From: Limimaricola cinnabarinus
GTDB lineage: Bacteria; Pseudomonadota; Alphaproteobacteria; Rhodobacterales; Rhodobacteraceae
Length of the DNA: 64,000 nucleotides
Reading direction: 5' to 3'
NCBI RefSeq assembly: GCF_002723615.1
Contig: NZ_KZ304957.1
Coordinates: forward strand, 62,001-126,000
A model generated the notes under the pieces. That model made no database searches. It was not told the DNA's origin and saw nothing but the letters and a program-made list of their open reading frames with translations. A program made the translations under genes and the position numbers. Shown one piece after another: positions 35,462 to 42,415 of this stretch. Each line of letters opens with the position of its first letter. Position 1 is the first letter of the stretch.

Positions 35462-36298
35462 ATGTCTGTATTTATTAGCTATGCACATGCCGACAGGAGA
35501 GCTCTAGATCGCCTTCTTGTGCATCTCAGGCCACTAGTTAAATCGAATGACTTAAGTGTATTCTCTGATCTTGATATAAAAACGGATCAGGCGTGGCGCG
35601 AAGAGATTCGCGTTGCCATTGATCAGGCCTCGGTTGCTATTCTACTTGTTAGTGCGGATTTTCTGGCATCCGACTTCATTCAAGAACAAGAGCTTCCGAG
35701 TCTATTTGAAGGGCGGCGAAGAAAAGAGAAGAAGATTATATCAATCTTTTTATCTCACTGCTATATTGAGAATTCTCCTGAGATTGCAAACTTTCAAGCT
35801 TTCAACGATCCCAAAGCTCCGTTGTCTAGCCTCGGCGATACTGAAAAGGAGGAGTTTTGGTCTAGGGTTGTCGGGGAGGTCGCGCAAGTTTCCAAAGATT
35901 TCTCAGGAAGTTTAGATAGCGAAATCAAAGATTGGGATAATCTTCCTGAGTTGGACTACAAGAATGTTTTAGGTCAGAGACTGTTCTCTGGCGTAAGGGT
36001 GAGTATCCCAAGTTTGTTGGCCATCAGCAATCTATCGTCTTTGGATGGCTGTTCATTTGAAAATTGCTGGATTGAGGGTCCTGCGATTTTATGGGCTCCG
36101 ATTATAAGTGCCACTAAGAACCAATTCGATGTTCCCGGCGGCAATGTGCAGGCGATGTTCCTGGCGCCCCGGAACGATTTTATTGTTGGGGTTGTTGGCG
36201 CTAGTCATCTGTCACTCATAGGTTGCCGAGTATCGAACGTTGGGTTCGTAGAGAAGGAGCCGAAAATAGAAAAAGCACTTAATGAGGCGGATAAATGA
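35462..36298 (+). CDS. TIR-domain protein inserted between pheS and pheT
   Basis: A 278-residue protein. Residues 1-145 are a bacterial TIR domain: MSVFISYAHADRRALDRLLV, FSDLDIKTDQAWREEI, and VAILLVSADFLASDFIQEQE followed by LP. The helix after SADFLAS carries Glu75 and Glu77, where the catalytic Glu of NAD-cleaving TIR domains lies. FQAFNDPKAPLSSL is also typical. Residues about 160-265 form a second domain with SFENCWIEGPAILW and LSLIGCRVSNVGFVEK, resembling short beta-helix modules of unknown function. The ATG is four bases after the pheS stop (GGTAAGGGA upstream) and the stop overlaps the pheT ATG (ATGA). Four sampled 60-base lines average about 40% G+C, far below the neighbours, indicating horizontal transfer. 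Defence against phage is inferred from the TIR family, not shown. Confidence 0.88.
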   Translation: MSVFISYAHADRRALDRLLVHLRPLVKSNDLSVFSDLDIKTDQAWREEIRVAIDQASVAILLVSADFLASDFIQEQELPSLFEGRRRKEKKIISIFLSHCYIENSPEIANFQAFNDPKAPLSSLGDTEKEEFWSRVVGEVAQVSKDFSGSLDSEIKDWDNLPELDYKNVLGQRLFSGVRVSIPSLLAISNLSSLDGCSFENCWIEGPAILWAPIISATKNQFDVPGGNVQAMFLAPRNDFIVGVVGASHLSLIGCRVSNVGFVEKEPKIEKALNEADK

Positions 36299-38688
36299 AA
36301 TTCACCCTCTCCTGGCTCAAGGACCATCTCGACACCACGGCCACGGTGGACGAGATCGCCGAGGCGCTGACCGATCTCGGGCTCGAGGTCGAAGGCATCG
36401 AGAACCCCGCCGCCGCTCTCAAGAACTTCGTTCTGGGCAAGGTCGTCGCCGCCGAAAAGCACCCTGACGCCGACAAGCTGCAGATCTGCCGCGTCGACCT
36501 GCCCGGCGGCGAGGACCAGATCATCTGCGGCGCGCCCAATGCGCGCCAAGGCATCACCGTCGTCGTCGCGCGCCCCGGCACCTATGTCCCCGGCCCCGAC
36601 TTCACCATCGGCGTCGGCAAGATCCGCGGCGTCGAGAGCCACGGCATGATGTGCTCCGAGCGCGAGCTGGGGCTTGGCGACGCGCATGAGGGCATCATCG
36701 AGCTGCCCTCGGGCGAGGTCGGGCAGAGCTTTGCCGACTGGCTGGCCGAGAACGATCCCGCCAAGGTCGATCCGGTGATCGAGATCGCGATCACGCCCAA
36801 TCGGGGCGACGCGCTCGGCATTCGCGGCATTGCGCGCGACCTCTCGGCGCGCGGCATCGGCACGCTGAAGCCGCTCGAAGTCAACGCGGTGCAGGGCGGC
36901 TATGACAGCCCCATCGGCGTCGAGATCGCACCCGACACGCGCGACGGCTGCCCGATCTTCGCGGGCCGCCTCATCCGCGGCGTGAAGAACGGCCCCTCGC
37001 CGGACTGGCTGCAGGACCGGCTGCGCGCCATCGGCCTGAGGCCGATCAGCTTCCTCGTCGATGTGACCAACTACATCACCTACGACCTGAACCGCCCCCT
37101 GCACGTCTTCGACGCCGACAAGGTGGCGGGGAACCTGCGGGTGCATCGCGCCAAGGGCGGCGAGCAGTTCGCCGCGCTGGACGAAAAGAGCTACACGCTC
37201 GAACCCGGCATGATCGTCATCTCCGACGACAACGGCGTCGAAAGCCTCGCCGGGATCATGGGCGGCGCGGATACCGGCGTGACCGAGGAGACCACCAATG
37301 TCTTCGTCGAGAGCGCGCTGTGGAACCCGGTGCAGATCGCTCTGACGGGACGCGCGCTCAGGATTCATTCGGATGCGCGCCAGCGCTTCGAGCGCGGCAT
37401 CGACACCGATTTCGTCACCACCGGCCTGCAGATCGCGGTGCGGATGATCGTCGATCACGCGGGCGGCGAGGCGTCGAAGATGGCGATCGCGGGCGCGACC
37501 CCCGACACCAGCCGCGCCTATCGCTTCGATCCCAAGGCGGTGACGCGGATCGTCGGCATGGAGATCCCCGTCAAGGCGCAGCGCCAGACGCTCGACCGGC
37601 TGGGCTTCCGGCTCGATGGCGAAATGGCGCATGTCCCCGCCTGGCGCTCGGACATCCAGGGCGAGGCGGATCTTGTCGAGGAGGTCGCGCGCGTGGCCTC
37701 GCTGTCGAAGCTCAAGGGCGTGCCGTTGCCGCGCCCCGAAGGCGTGGCCAAGCCGGTGCTGACGCCGATGCAGGCGCGGCTCTCCAAGGCGCGGCGGACG
37801 ACCGCCGCGCTCGGCTATGACGAATGCGTCACCTACAGCTTCATCGACGCCGAGGCGGCATCGCTGTTCGGCGGCGGCTCGGATGCGACGCGGCTCGAAA
37901 ACCCGATCTCCTCCGAGATGAGCCATATGCGTCCCGACCTGCTGCCGGGGCTGTTGCGCGCCGCCGCGCGCAACCAGGCGCGCGGGCAGGGGGACCTCGC
38001 GCTGTTCGAGGCGGGGCACGTGTTCTTCGGCGGTGAGCCGGGCGAGCAGCGGCTTTACGTGGCGGGGCTGCTGACCGGCAAGACCGGGCCCAAGGATGTG
38101 CATGGCGCCTCGCGCCCCGTCGATCTCTTCGACGTCAAGGCCGATGCCGAGGCGGTTCTCGCCTCCATGGGCGCGCCCGCCAAGGTGCAGATCCTGCGTG
38201 GGGGCGAGGGCTGGTGGCATCCGGGCCGCCACGGGCGGATCTGCCTCGGGCCCAAGAAGGTGCTCGGCGTCTTTGGTGAGCTGCACCCCAAGGTGCTCGC
38301 CGCGCTCGACGTGAAGGGCCCGGCGGTCGCCTTCGTGCTCTGGCCCGAGGAGGTGCCGCTGCCGCGCCAGACCGGCGCCGCGCGCCCGGCCTTCACGCCG
38401 CCGTCGCTGCAGCCCGTCGAGCGCGACTTCGCCTTCGTGGTGGATGCGCAGATCGAGGCGCTGACGCTGGTGAACGCGGCGCAGGGCGCCGACAAGGCGC
38501 TGATCTCCGACGTGCGCGTCTTCGACCAGTTCCAGGGCGGCTCCCTGGGCGAGGGGCGCAAATCGGTGGCGATCACGGTGCGGCTGCAGCCCACCGACAA
38601 GACGCTTACCGAAAAGGAGATCGAGGCCGTGGGCGCGAAGATTGTCGAGAAGGTGGCCAAGGCCACGGGCGGCGAGCTGCGCGGCTGA
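36295..38688 (+). CDS. pheT: Phenylalanine-tRNA ligase beta subunit
   Basis: Beta subunit of PheRS with editing and tRNA-binding functions, 797 residues. The order is the EMAP/OB tRNA-binding domain near 40-150 (KHPDADKLQICRVDLPGG), the B3/B4 editing domain (GLRPISFLVDVTNYITYDL, GGADTGVTEETTNVFVESA), B5 (RIVGMEIPVKAQRQTLDRLGF), a catalytic-like core and the C-terminal anticodon-binding FDX-ACB domain (RDFAFVVD). Its start overlaps the TIR-gene stop, so its translation now depends partly on the inserted gene. The natural terminator after the stop has been split by a transposon. Confidence 0.98.
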   Translation: MKFTLSWLKDHLDTTATVDEIAEALTDLGLEVEGIENPAAALKNFVLGKVVAAEKHPDADKLQICRVDLPGGEDQIICGAPNARQGITVVVARPGTYVPGPDFTIGVGKIRGVESHGMMCSERELGLGDAHEGIIELPSGEVGQSFADWLAENDPAKVDPVIEIAITPNRGDALGIRGIARDLSARGIGTLKPLEVNAVQGGYDSPIGVEIAPDTRDGCPIFAGRLIRGVKNGPSPDWLQDRLRAIGLRPISFLVDVTNYITYDLNRPLHVFDADKVAGNLRVHRAKGGEQFAALDEKSYTLEPGMIVISDDNGVESLAGIMGGADTGVTEETTNVFVESALWNPVQIALTGRALRIHSDARQRFERGIDTDFVTTGLQIAVRMIVDHAGGEASKMAIAGATPDTSRAYRFDPKAVTRIVGMEIPVKAQRQTLDRLGFRLDGEMAHVPAWRSDIQGEADLVEEVARVASLSKLKGVPLPRPEGVAKPVLTPMQARLSKARRTTAALGYDECVTYSFIDAEAASLFGGGSDATRLENPISSEMSHMRPDLLPGLLRAAARNQARGQGDLALFEAGHVFFGGEPGEQRLYVAGLLTGKTGPKDVHGASRPVDLFDVKADAEAVLASMGAPAKVQILRGGEGWWHPGRHGRICLGPKKVLGVFGELHPKVLAALDVKGPAVAFVLWPEEVPLPRQTGAARPAFTPPSLQPVERDFAFVVDAQIEALTLVNAAQGADKALISDVRVFDQFQGGSLGEGRKSVAITVRLQPTDKTLTEKEIEAVGAKIVEKVAKATGGELRG

Positions 38689-38712
38689 TCGGGCGGATCA
38701 GGGACCTCGAAG

Positions 38713-38727
38713 GGGGCGGGCCGATGG
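38713..38727 (+). terminator. Left half of the pheST intrinsic terminator, split by insertion
   Basis: GGGGCGGGCC (38713-38722), loop GAT and GG are the 5' arm and loop of a terminator whose 3' arm and T-run are now at 41170-41185. Removing the transposon and one target copy restores ten pairs (one G-U) followed by six T. In the present sequence this arm can pair with GGCCAGCCC at the transposon edge (38726-38734), a stem with one G-A mismatch followed by TTT. Confidence 0.85.
38719..38727. repeat. Target-site duplication, left copy
   Basis: GGCCGATGG immediately before the left terminal repeat; the same nine bases follow the right terminal repeat at 41163-41171. It marks a single transposition event. 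Confidence 0.95.
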
Positions 38728-38752
38728 CCAGCCCTTTGCAGTAAATGGTGCA
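38728..38752. repeat. Left terminal inverted repeat (25 bp)
   Basis: Begins CCAGCCCTTTGCAG and ends TGGTGCA. It is the exact reverse complement of 41138-41162. The first ten bases also serve as a 3' terminator arm plus T-run for the stranded pheT terminator half. Confidence 0.97.
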
Positions 38753-38762
38753 CGAAAACTTA

Positions 38763-38788
38763 GGTTGGCCAGATTTTGGCCAACCTTT
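38763..38788 (+). terminator. Hairpin in the transposon leader
   Basis: GGTTGGCCA and TGGCCAACC form a nine-pair perfect stem around GATTT, followed by TTT. Its place between the left repeat and the transposase start suggests a block to transcription arriving from the host operon, a known way for insertion sequences to stay silent. Confidence 0.6.
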
Positions 38789-38831
38789 CCCTCGATAGCC
38801 ACGAAATGTGGTGGTGATCGAGGGAAGCTAC

Positions 38832-40562
38832 ATGAACGCGCTCACGAAGATTTCTTCGCCGGTCCTCCGGCGCAGGTTGCCGTTCCCGAGCTATGGGATC
38901 GACATCAACTTCTGCCGAAACCCTCAATGTGATCTCTTCGCAGAAGCACCTGATCCTTATGATAAGAGAGGGAAATCCTCAGCAGGAGTCAAATCCAACC
39001 AGCCTCGTGGTCGGGTAATCGGTTCTGGCGATGAGAAGACCTTCAAGTGCGGGGCATGTGGGCAGTCGTCGATCATTAAGAACAACAGTGCAATCGTCGA
39101 AGAATACCGTCGGCTACGAAATCGCTTCCGTGCGGCGCTCCCGCAAGATTCGTGTCCGAATAGGATGTGCGGCCATCATGGCCAAGCGCAGTCAGAGCAT
39201 CCAACTTTTTACCGCAAGTCTGGACGCACTGCGAAGGGCGCGCAGCGATGGAAGTGCAAAGCGTGTCTAACTTCGTTTTCCGTAGGGTCCCGCATCCGGC
39301 GCCAACACCGCAGCACAGCGAATCGCGATGTGCTATGGATGATCACCAACGGGCTTCCGATCTCCAAGATTGCCGACTTTACAGGGCTCTGCCCTCGCGA
39401 TGTCTATCGTAAGATCGACTTCATCTATGACCGCGTCGTGGATATCACCGCCCGGCGCGAGGGGATGTTCGAAGGGGTCAATTGGAGCAGCGTAGGTCGC
39501 CGCTTCGCGACCGACTCGCAGACGCTTCATCTAAACTGGCCGAATAAGAAGACCCGTGCTCAGATCGCCGTGCAGCACCTCTGCACAGCTCATGCTAACA
39601 CGGGCTATATCGTTGCTGCGCACTTGGCGCTCGATCCAGCTGTTCATCTGCCCGATATCGAAGCGCGGATGACGACATCTGGGGACTTCGCCCGGCCGCG
39701 CGCATTTCGCAGCCAAGCGCGAGTGTGGTCAGAGACCGAGTTCAAGGCTTACCTCGATAAGATTACCCAGAATGTAGCTGTCCATCCCTTGGAGGCGCCT
39801 GACATCGACTTGGACCTCCAACTTCCGCACAGCGGGGCCCTTATGCGTCAGGATATCATGCAACTCGCCCATGCTTTCCTGCTGCGCCGTTTGCTGGGCA
39901 AGGGCGGAGAAAGGTTCGTATTTGTCTTGGATGCGGATTCCGGGCTCGCCCTCGCATTTATCTCAGCATTTGCCCCGTGGGTGAAGGATGGCACTGCCGA
40001 TGTGGTTGTGGTGCAGTTTGACAAGCATAAGTCCAACGATCAACGCAACATGCTGGTGAGCGAAGGCAAAGTTGCTCTCGAACTGGCGACTGGCATATCG
40101 CAGTCTGCCTGGGCGGCCCTCGACTACCAAGATCGGCTCGACCAAACGGACGCGGTGATCGAAGCGATGATGCGAGGGATGCCACTCGGTGCTCCGTTCG
40201 AGTGGCCATTCCACACGAAGAGCGAACCGAGCAGACGTGTTCGGCTTCTCACGGACCGGCCCAGCATGGCGGCCGACCGGCGTGCGCGCCTGATGCGCCT
40301 CGCCACTCTCCGCAGCGTAGATGCTTACTTTCACAAGGTCCGATCGAACATTCGGTTCGCAGCTCGCCCAGCTCATACCCCGAGCGGAAACGGGCGTGCA
40401 TGGGATCGCCACTACCTCTACAACCCTGAGACCATGACGAAGGTCATCGAGATCTACCGTTTCGTCCATAACTGGATGGGACCTTCGAAGACGAAGGAAA
40501 CCCCCGCGATGAAACTCGGCCTTGCTCGCGGCAAGATGCGAGTGAATGAGTTCTTCGCCTAA
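38832..40562 (+). CDS. Transposase with duplicated InsA-like zinc ribbon
   Basis: A 576-residue transposase. Two zinc ribbons occur in tandem: Cys28/Cys33 (CRNPQC) with Cys73/Cys76 (CGAC), then Cys108/Cys113 (CPNRMC) with Cys142/Cys145 (WKCKACLTSF), the second closely resembling the IS1 InsA domain. A helix-turn-helix follows (ITNGLPISKIADFTGLCPRD). Candidate DDE residues are Asp228 (RFATDSQTL), Asp367 or 369 (FVLDADSG) and a Glu in NPETMTKVIEIYRF near the end; these assignments are inference. The ATG at 38832 has GAGGGA upstream; a GTG at 38808 would add eight residues. The gene is intact, so the element may be active. Confidence 0.88.
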   Translation: MNALTKISSPVLRRRLPFPSYGIDINFCRNPQCDLFAEAPDPYDKRGKSSAGVKSNQPRGRVIGSGDEKTFKCGACGQSSIIKNNSAIVEEYRRLRNRFRAALPQDSCPNRMCGHHGQAQSEHPTFYRKSGRTAKGAQRWKCKACLTSFSVGSRIRRQHRSTANRDVLWMITNGLPISKIADFTGLCPRDVYRKIDFIYDRVVDITARREGMFEGVNWSSVGRRFATDSQTLHLNWPNKKTRAQIAVQHLCTAHANTGYIVAAHLALDPAVHLPDIEARMTTSGDFARPRAFRSQARVWSETEFKAYLDKITQNVAVHPLEAPDIDLDLQLPHSGALMRQDIMQLAHAFLLRRLLGKGGERFVFVLDADSGLALAFISAFAPWVKDGTADVVVVQFDKHKSNDQRNMLVSEGKVALELATGISQSAWAALDYQDRLDQTDAVIEAMMRGMPLGAPFEWPFHTKSEPSRRVRLLTDRPSMAADRRARLMRLATLRSVDAYFHKVRSNIRFAARPAHTPSGNGRAWDRHYLYNPETMTKVIEIYRFVHNWMGPSKTKETPAMKLGLARGKMRVNEFFA

Positions 40563-40576
40563 TAGAGGACCAAGGC

Positions 40577-41077
40577 TTGGCAGATCGCTTCACGGCCCTG
40601 AATATCGCTGCCCATCTGGATCGGGTGGCGGCCTTCTATACTGAGGCACCCGACTATTGGGTCCTGGCAGAAGGGAGCCATCCGGACCCCTACAAAAAGG
40701 CAGAGGAGTTCTTCACCGCTGGCGCGCCGGGGTGCGAAGTCGATCGCTCCCGGTTCTTGGGACTGTTCGTAGGCAGCCGGCTTTCCGGTCTGGCCGAGCT
40801 CCATTACGGCTTTCCCACGGACAGCGATGCCTATCTTGGCTTGATGATCATCGGGCCATGGGCCCAAGGTGCCGGGCGCGGAGCTGCGTTCTTATCTCGC
40901 ATTGAAGAACTCGCGCGCTCAGACAGGGCTAAGAAGTTGTATGTGGGCGTCTTGGAGGCGAACCCCCGTGGTCGGGCGTTTTGGGAGCGTGAAGGGTTCT
41001 CTGCCACAGGGATCACCAAGGAAGACAACACGCATGGCCTCGACCATGTGCTGCATCGCCTCATGAAGCCTCTCTGA
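40577..41077 (+). CDS. GNAT-family N-acetyltransferase (transposon passenger)
   Basis: A 166-residue acetyltransferase of the GNAT fold. LGLFVGSRLSGLAELHY, the acetyl-CoA loop IGPWAQGAGRGAAFLSRI, and YVGVLEANPRGRAFWEREGF are family motifs. The start is a TTG at 40577 with GAGGA seven bases upstream, 14 bases after the transposase stop, so both genes share a transcript. Its substrate (antibiotic, metabolite or protein) cannot be inferred. It is not needed for transposition in known families, so it is a cargo gene that might benefit the host or the element. Confidence 0.88.
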   Translation: MADRFTALNIAAHLDRVAAFYTEAPDYWVLAEGSHPDPYKKAEEFFTAGAPGCEVDRSRFLGLFVGSRLSGLAELHYGFPTDSDAYLGLMIIGPWAQGAGRGAAFLSRIEELARSDRAKKLYVGVLEANPRGRAFWEREGFSATGITKEDNTHGLDHVLHRLMKPL

Positions 41078-41114
41078 GATCAAAAACCGCAACCAATGAC
41101 GCCTTGATAGCGAC

Positions 41115-41140
41115 GCAGCCGCCGAGGTTTCGGCGGCTGC
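41115..41140 (+). terminator. Hairpin overlapping the right terminal repeat
   Basis: GCAGCCGCCGA and TCGGCGGCTGC form an eleven-pair perfect stem around GGTT. The last three bases belong to the terminal repeat. No T-run follows, so it could act as a weak terminator for the cargo gene or as a transposase recognition structure. Confidence 0.55.
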
Positions 41141-41162
41141 ACCATTTACTGCAAAGGGCTGG
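41138..41162. repeat. Right terminal inverted repeat (25 bp)
   Basis: Begins TGCACCATTTACTG and ends AAAGGGCTGG; exact reverse complement of the left repeat at 38728-38752. Confidence 0.97.
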
Positions 41163-41185
41163 GGCCGATGGTCCGCCCCTTTTTT
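41163..41185 (+). terminator. Right target duplication plus 3' half of the split pheST terminator
   Basis: Bases 41163-41171 repeat the target GGCCGATGG. GGTCCGCCCC at 41170-41179 is the 3' terminator arm, followed by six T (41180-41185). With the duplicated GGCC and the GGGC of the terminal repeat it may still fold a weakened hairpin. Confidence 0.8.
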
Positions 41186-41285
41186 CGTGGCCCATGGGTC
41201 GCGCTGGTCCGTCTTTGCGCGCCAAAGGCTGCGCCTTGCGCGCGCCGCACGCTAGGTTCGGGCCGAACCCAGCCAGGAGACCCCG

Positions 41286-41735
41286 ATGATCAACGAATTC
41301 CGCACCTTCATTGCCAAGGGCAACGTGATGGACCTCGCGGTCGGCATCATCATCGGCGCCGCCTTCACCGCCATCGTCCAGAGCCTCGTGCACGACCTCA
41401 TCAACCCGGTGATCGGGCTGATCCTCGGCGGCATCGACTTCACCTCGATGTTCATCGTGCTCTCGGGCGACGTGCCCCCCGGCAGCTCGCTGGAGGCGGC
41501 GCGCGAAAGCGGGGCGGCGATCTTCGCCTATGGCGCCTTCCTGACGGCGGTGATCAACTTCCTCGTCATCGCCTGGGTGGTGTTCCTGCTGGTCAAGGCG
41601 GTGAACCGGATCAAGGACGCGGCCGTCGATGAGGGCGAGCCGGTGCCCGCAGCCCCCCCCGCAGCCCCCAAGGGACCGACGCAGGAGGAGCTTCTGAGCG
41701 ACATCCGCGATCTGCTGAAATCGCGCGGGGTCTGA
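41286..41735 (+). CDS. mscL: Large-conductance mechanosensitive channel
   Basis: Pentameric inner-membrane pore that opens at high membrane tension during osmotic downshock. The 149 residues match Msc[43 protein letters not shown] (first helix with the Gly-Ala gate), an extracellular loop, [23 protein letters not shown] (second helix) and a C-terminal [11 protein letters not shown] bundle after an Ala/Pro linker. AGGAGACCCCG precedes the ATG. It was presumably the neighbour of the pheST operon before the transposon arrived. Confidence 0.97.
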   Translation: MINEFRTFIAKGNVMDLAVGIIIGAAFTAIVQSLVHDLINPVIGLILGGIDFTSMFIVLSGDVPPGSSLEAARESGAAIFAYGAFLTAVINFLVIAWVVFLLVKAVNRIKDAAVDEGEPVPAAPPAAPKGPTQEELLSDIRDLLKSRGV

Positions 41736-41827
41736 GCCGCCACGCAGATTCTGTGCGCAAATACGGAGTTCATGCCTCTCATGTGCGCCCCTAGATGGGG
41801 CGCAGCATGACACAAGGACCTTTCCAG

Positions 41828-42361
41828 ATGACCATCCTGCATATCGACAGCTCCATTCTCGGCGAGAACTCGGTTTCGCGCGATCTGACGGCGACCGTCG
41901 TCGCCGAGCTGACGGCGAAGGGCGGCGAGACCGTGCTGCGCCGCGATCTCGCCGATCCCGCGACCGAGGCCGCCTTCGACGGCGATCCGGTCGAGCAGCT
42001 GATGTCGGCCGACACGCTGGTGATCGGCGCGCCGATGTACAACTTCGCGATCCCGCACCAGCTCAAGGCCTGGATCGACAGCGTCGCGGTGGCGGGCAGG
42101 ACGTTCCGCTATACGGCGGAGGGCCCCGAGGGCCTCGCCGGTGGCCGCCGCGCCATCGTGGTCTATGCCTCGGGCGGGGTGCATGACGGGACCACCGACT
42201 TCGTGGAGCCCTATCTGCGGCACATGCTGGGCTTCATCGGCATCACCGACGTGACGGTGCTGCGCGTCGAGGGGCTGGCGCTCTCGCCCGAGACGCGCGC
42301 CGAGGCGATCGCCGCGGCCCGCGCCAAGGTGCCGGGCCTCGTGGAGAAGGTCGCGGCCTGA
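41828..42361 (+). CDS. azoR: FMN-dependent NADH-azoreductase family protein
   Basis: Flavodoxin-fold quinone/azo reductase, 177 residues from the ATG at 41828 (AAGGACC upstream). TILHIDSSILGENSVSRDLT is the phosphate-binding loop, and IGAPMYNFAIPHQLKAWIDSV and YASGGVHDGTTDFVEPYLRHMLGFIGI are AzoR motifs. Such enzymes detoxify quinones by two-electron reduction. A strong bidirectional terminator separates it from the convergent ferritin-like gene. Confidence 0.92.
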   Translation: MTILHIDSSILGENSVSRDLTATVVAELTAKGGETVLRRDLADPATEAAFDGDPVEQLMSADTLVIGAPMYNFAIPHQLKAWIDSVAVAGRTFRYTAEGPEGLAGGRRAIVVYASGGVHDGTTDFVEPYLRHMLGFIGITDVTVLRVEGLALSPETRAEAIAAARAKVPGLVEKVAA

Positions 42362-42381
42362 TCCTGCGGGTCTGAAAGGCG

Positions 42382-42410
42382 AACGGCCGGTGCGATGCAC
42401 CGGCCGTTTT
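42382..42410. terminator. Bidirectional intrinsic terminator between azoR and the ferritin-like gene
   Basis: AACGGCCGGTGC and GCACCGGCCGTT form twelve perfect pairs around GAT, with a T-run on the plus side (TTTT) and A's that give U's on the minus side. Confidence 0.85.
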
Positions 42411-42415
42411 CCGTA

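Larger units (their letters stand above)
38728..41162 (+). mobile_element. 2,435-bp transposon with passenger acetyltransferase gene
   Basis: Bounded by perfect 25-base terminal inverted repeats and a perfect 9-base target duplication, so complete and probably recent. Contents in order: left terminal repeat, a terminator-like hairpin, a transposase gene (38832-40562), a GNAT acetyltransferase gene (40577-41077), a second hairpin and the right repeat. Both genes read in the same direction as pheT. G+C is moderate (31 of 60 in one sampled transposase line), unlike the host genes. The 9-base duplication and the InsA-like zinc ribbon recall IS1-type elements, but the length, the single long transposase and the passenger gene do not fit classical IS1; IS1595-family elements also carry passengers. 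Family is unassigned. Confidence 0.95.

Noticed and set aside
35462-36298. TIR gene considered as part of the transposon
   Set aside because: It lies outside the terminal repeats, on the other side of pheT, has lower G+C than the transposon genes and no flanking repeats.
38749-41140. Transposon considered as a classical IS1 or Tn3-type element
   Set aside because: Single long transposase, cargo gene and 2.4-kb length do not fit IS1; the 9-bp duplication and 25-bp ends do not fit Tn3 (5 bp, about 38 bp).
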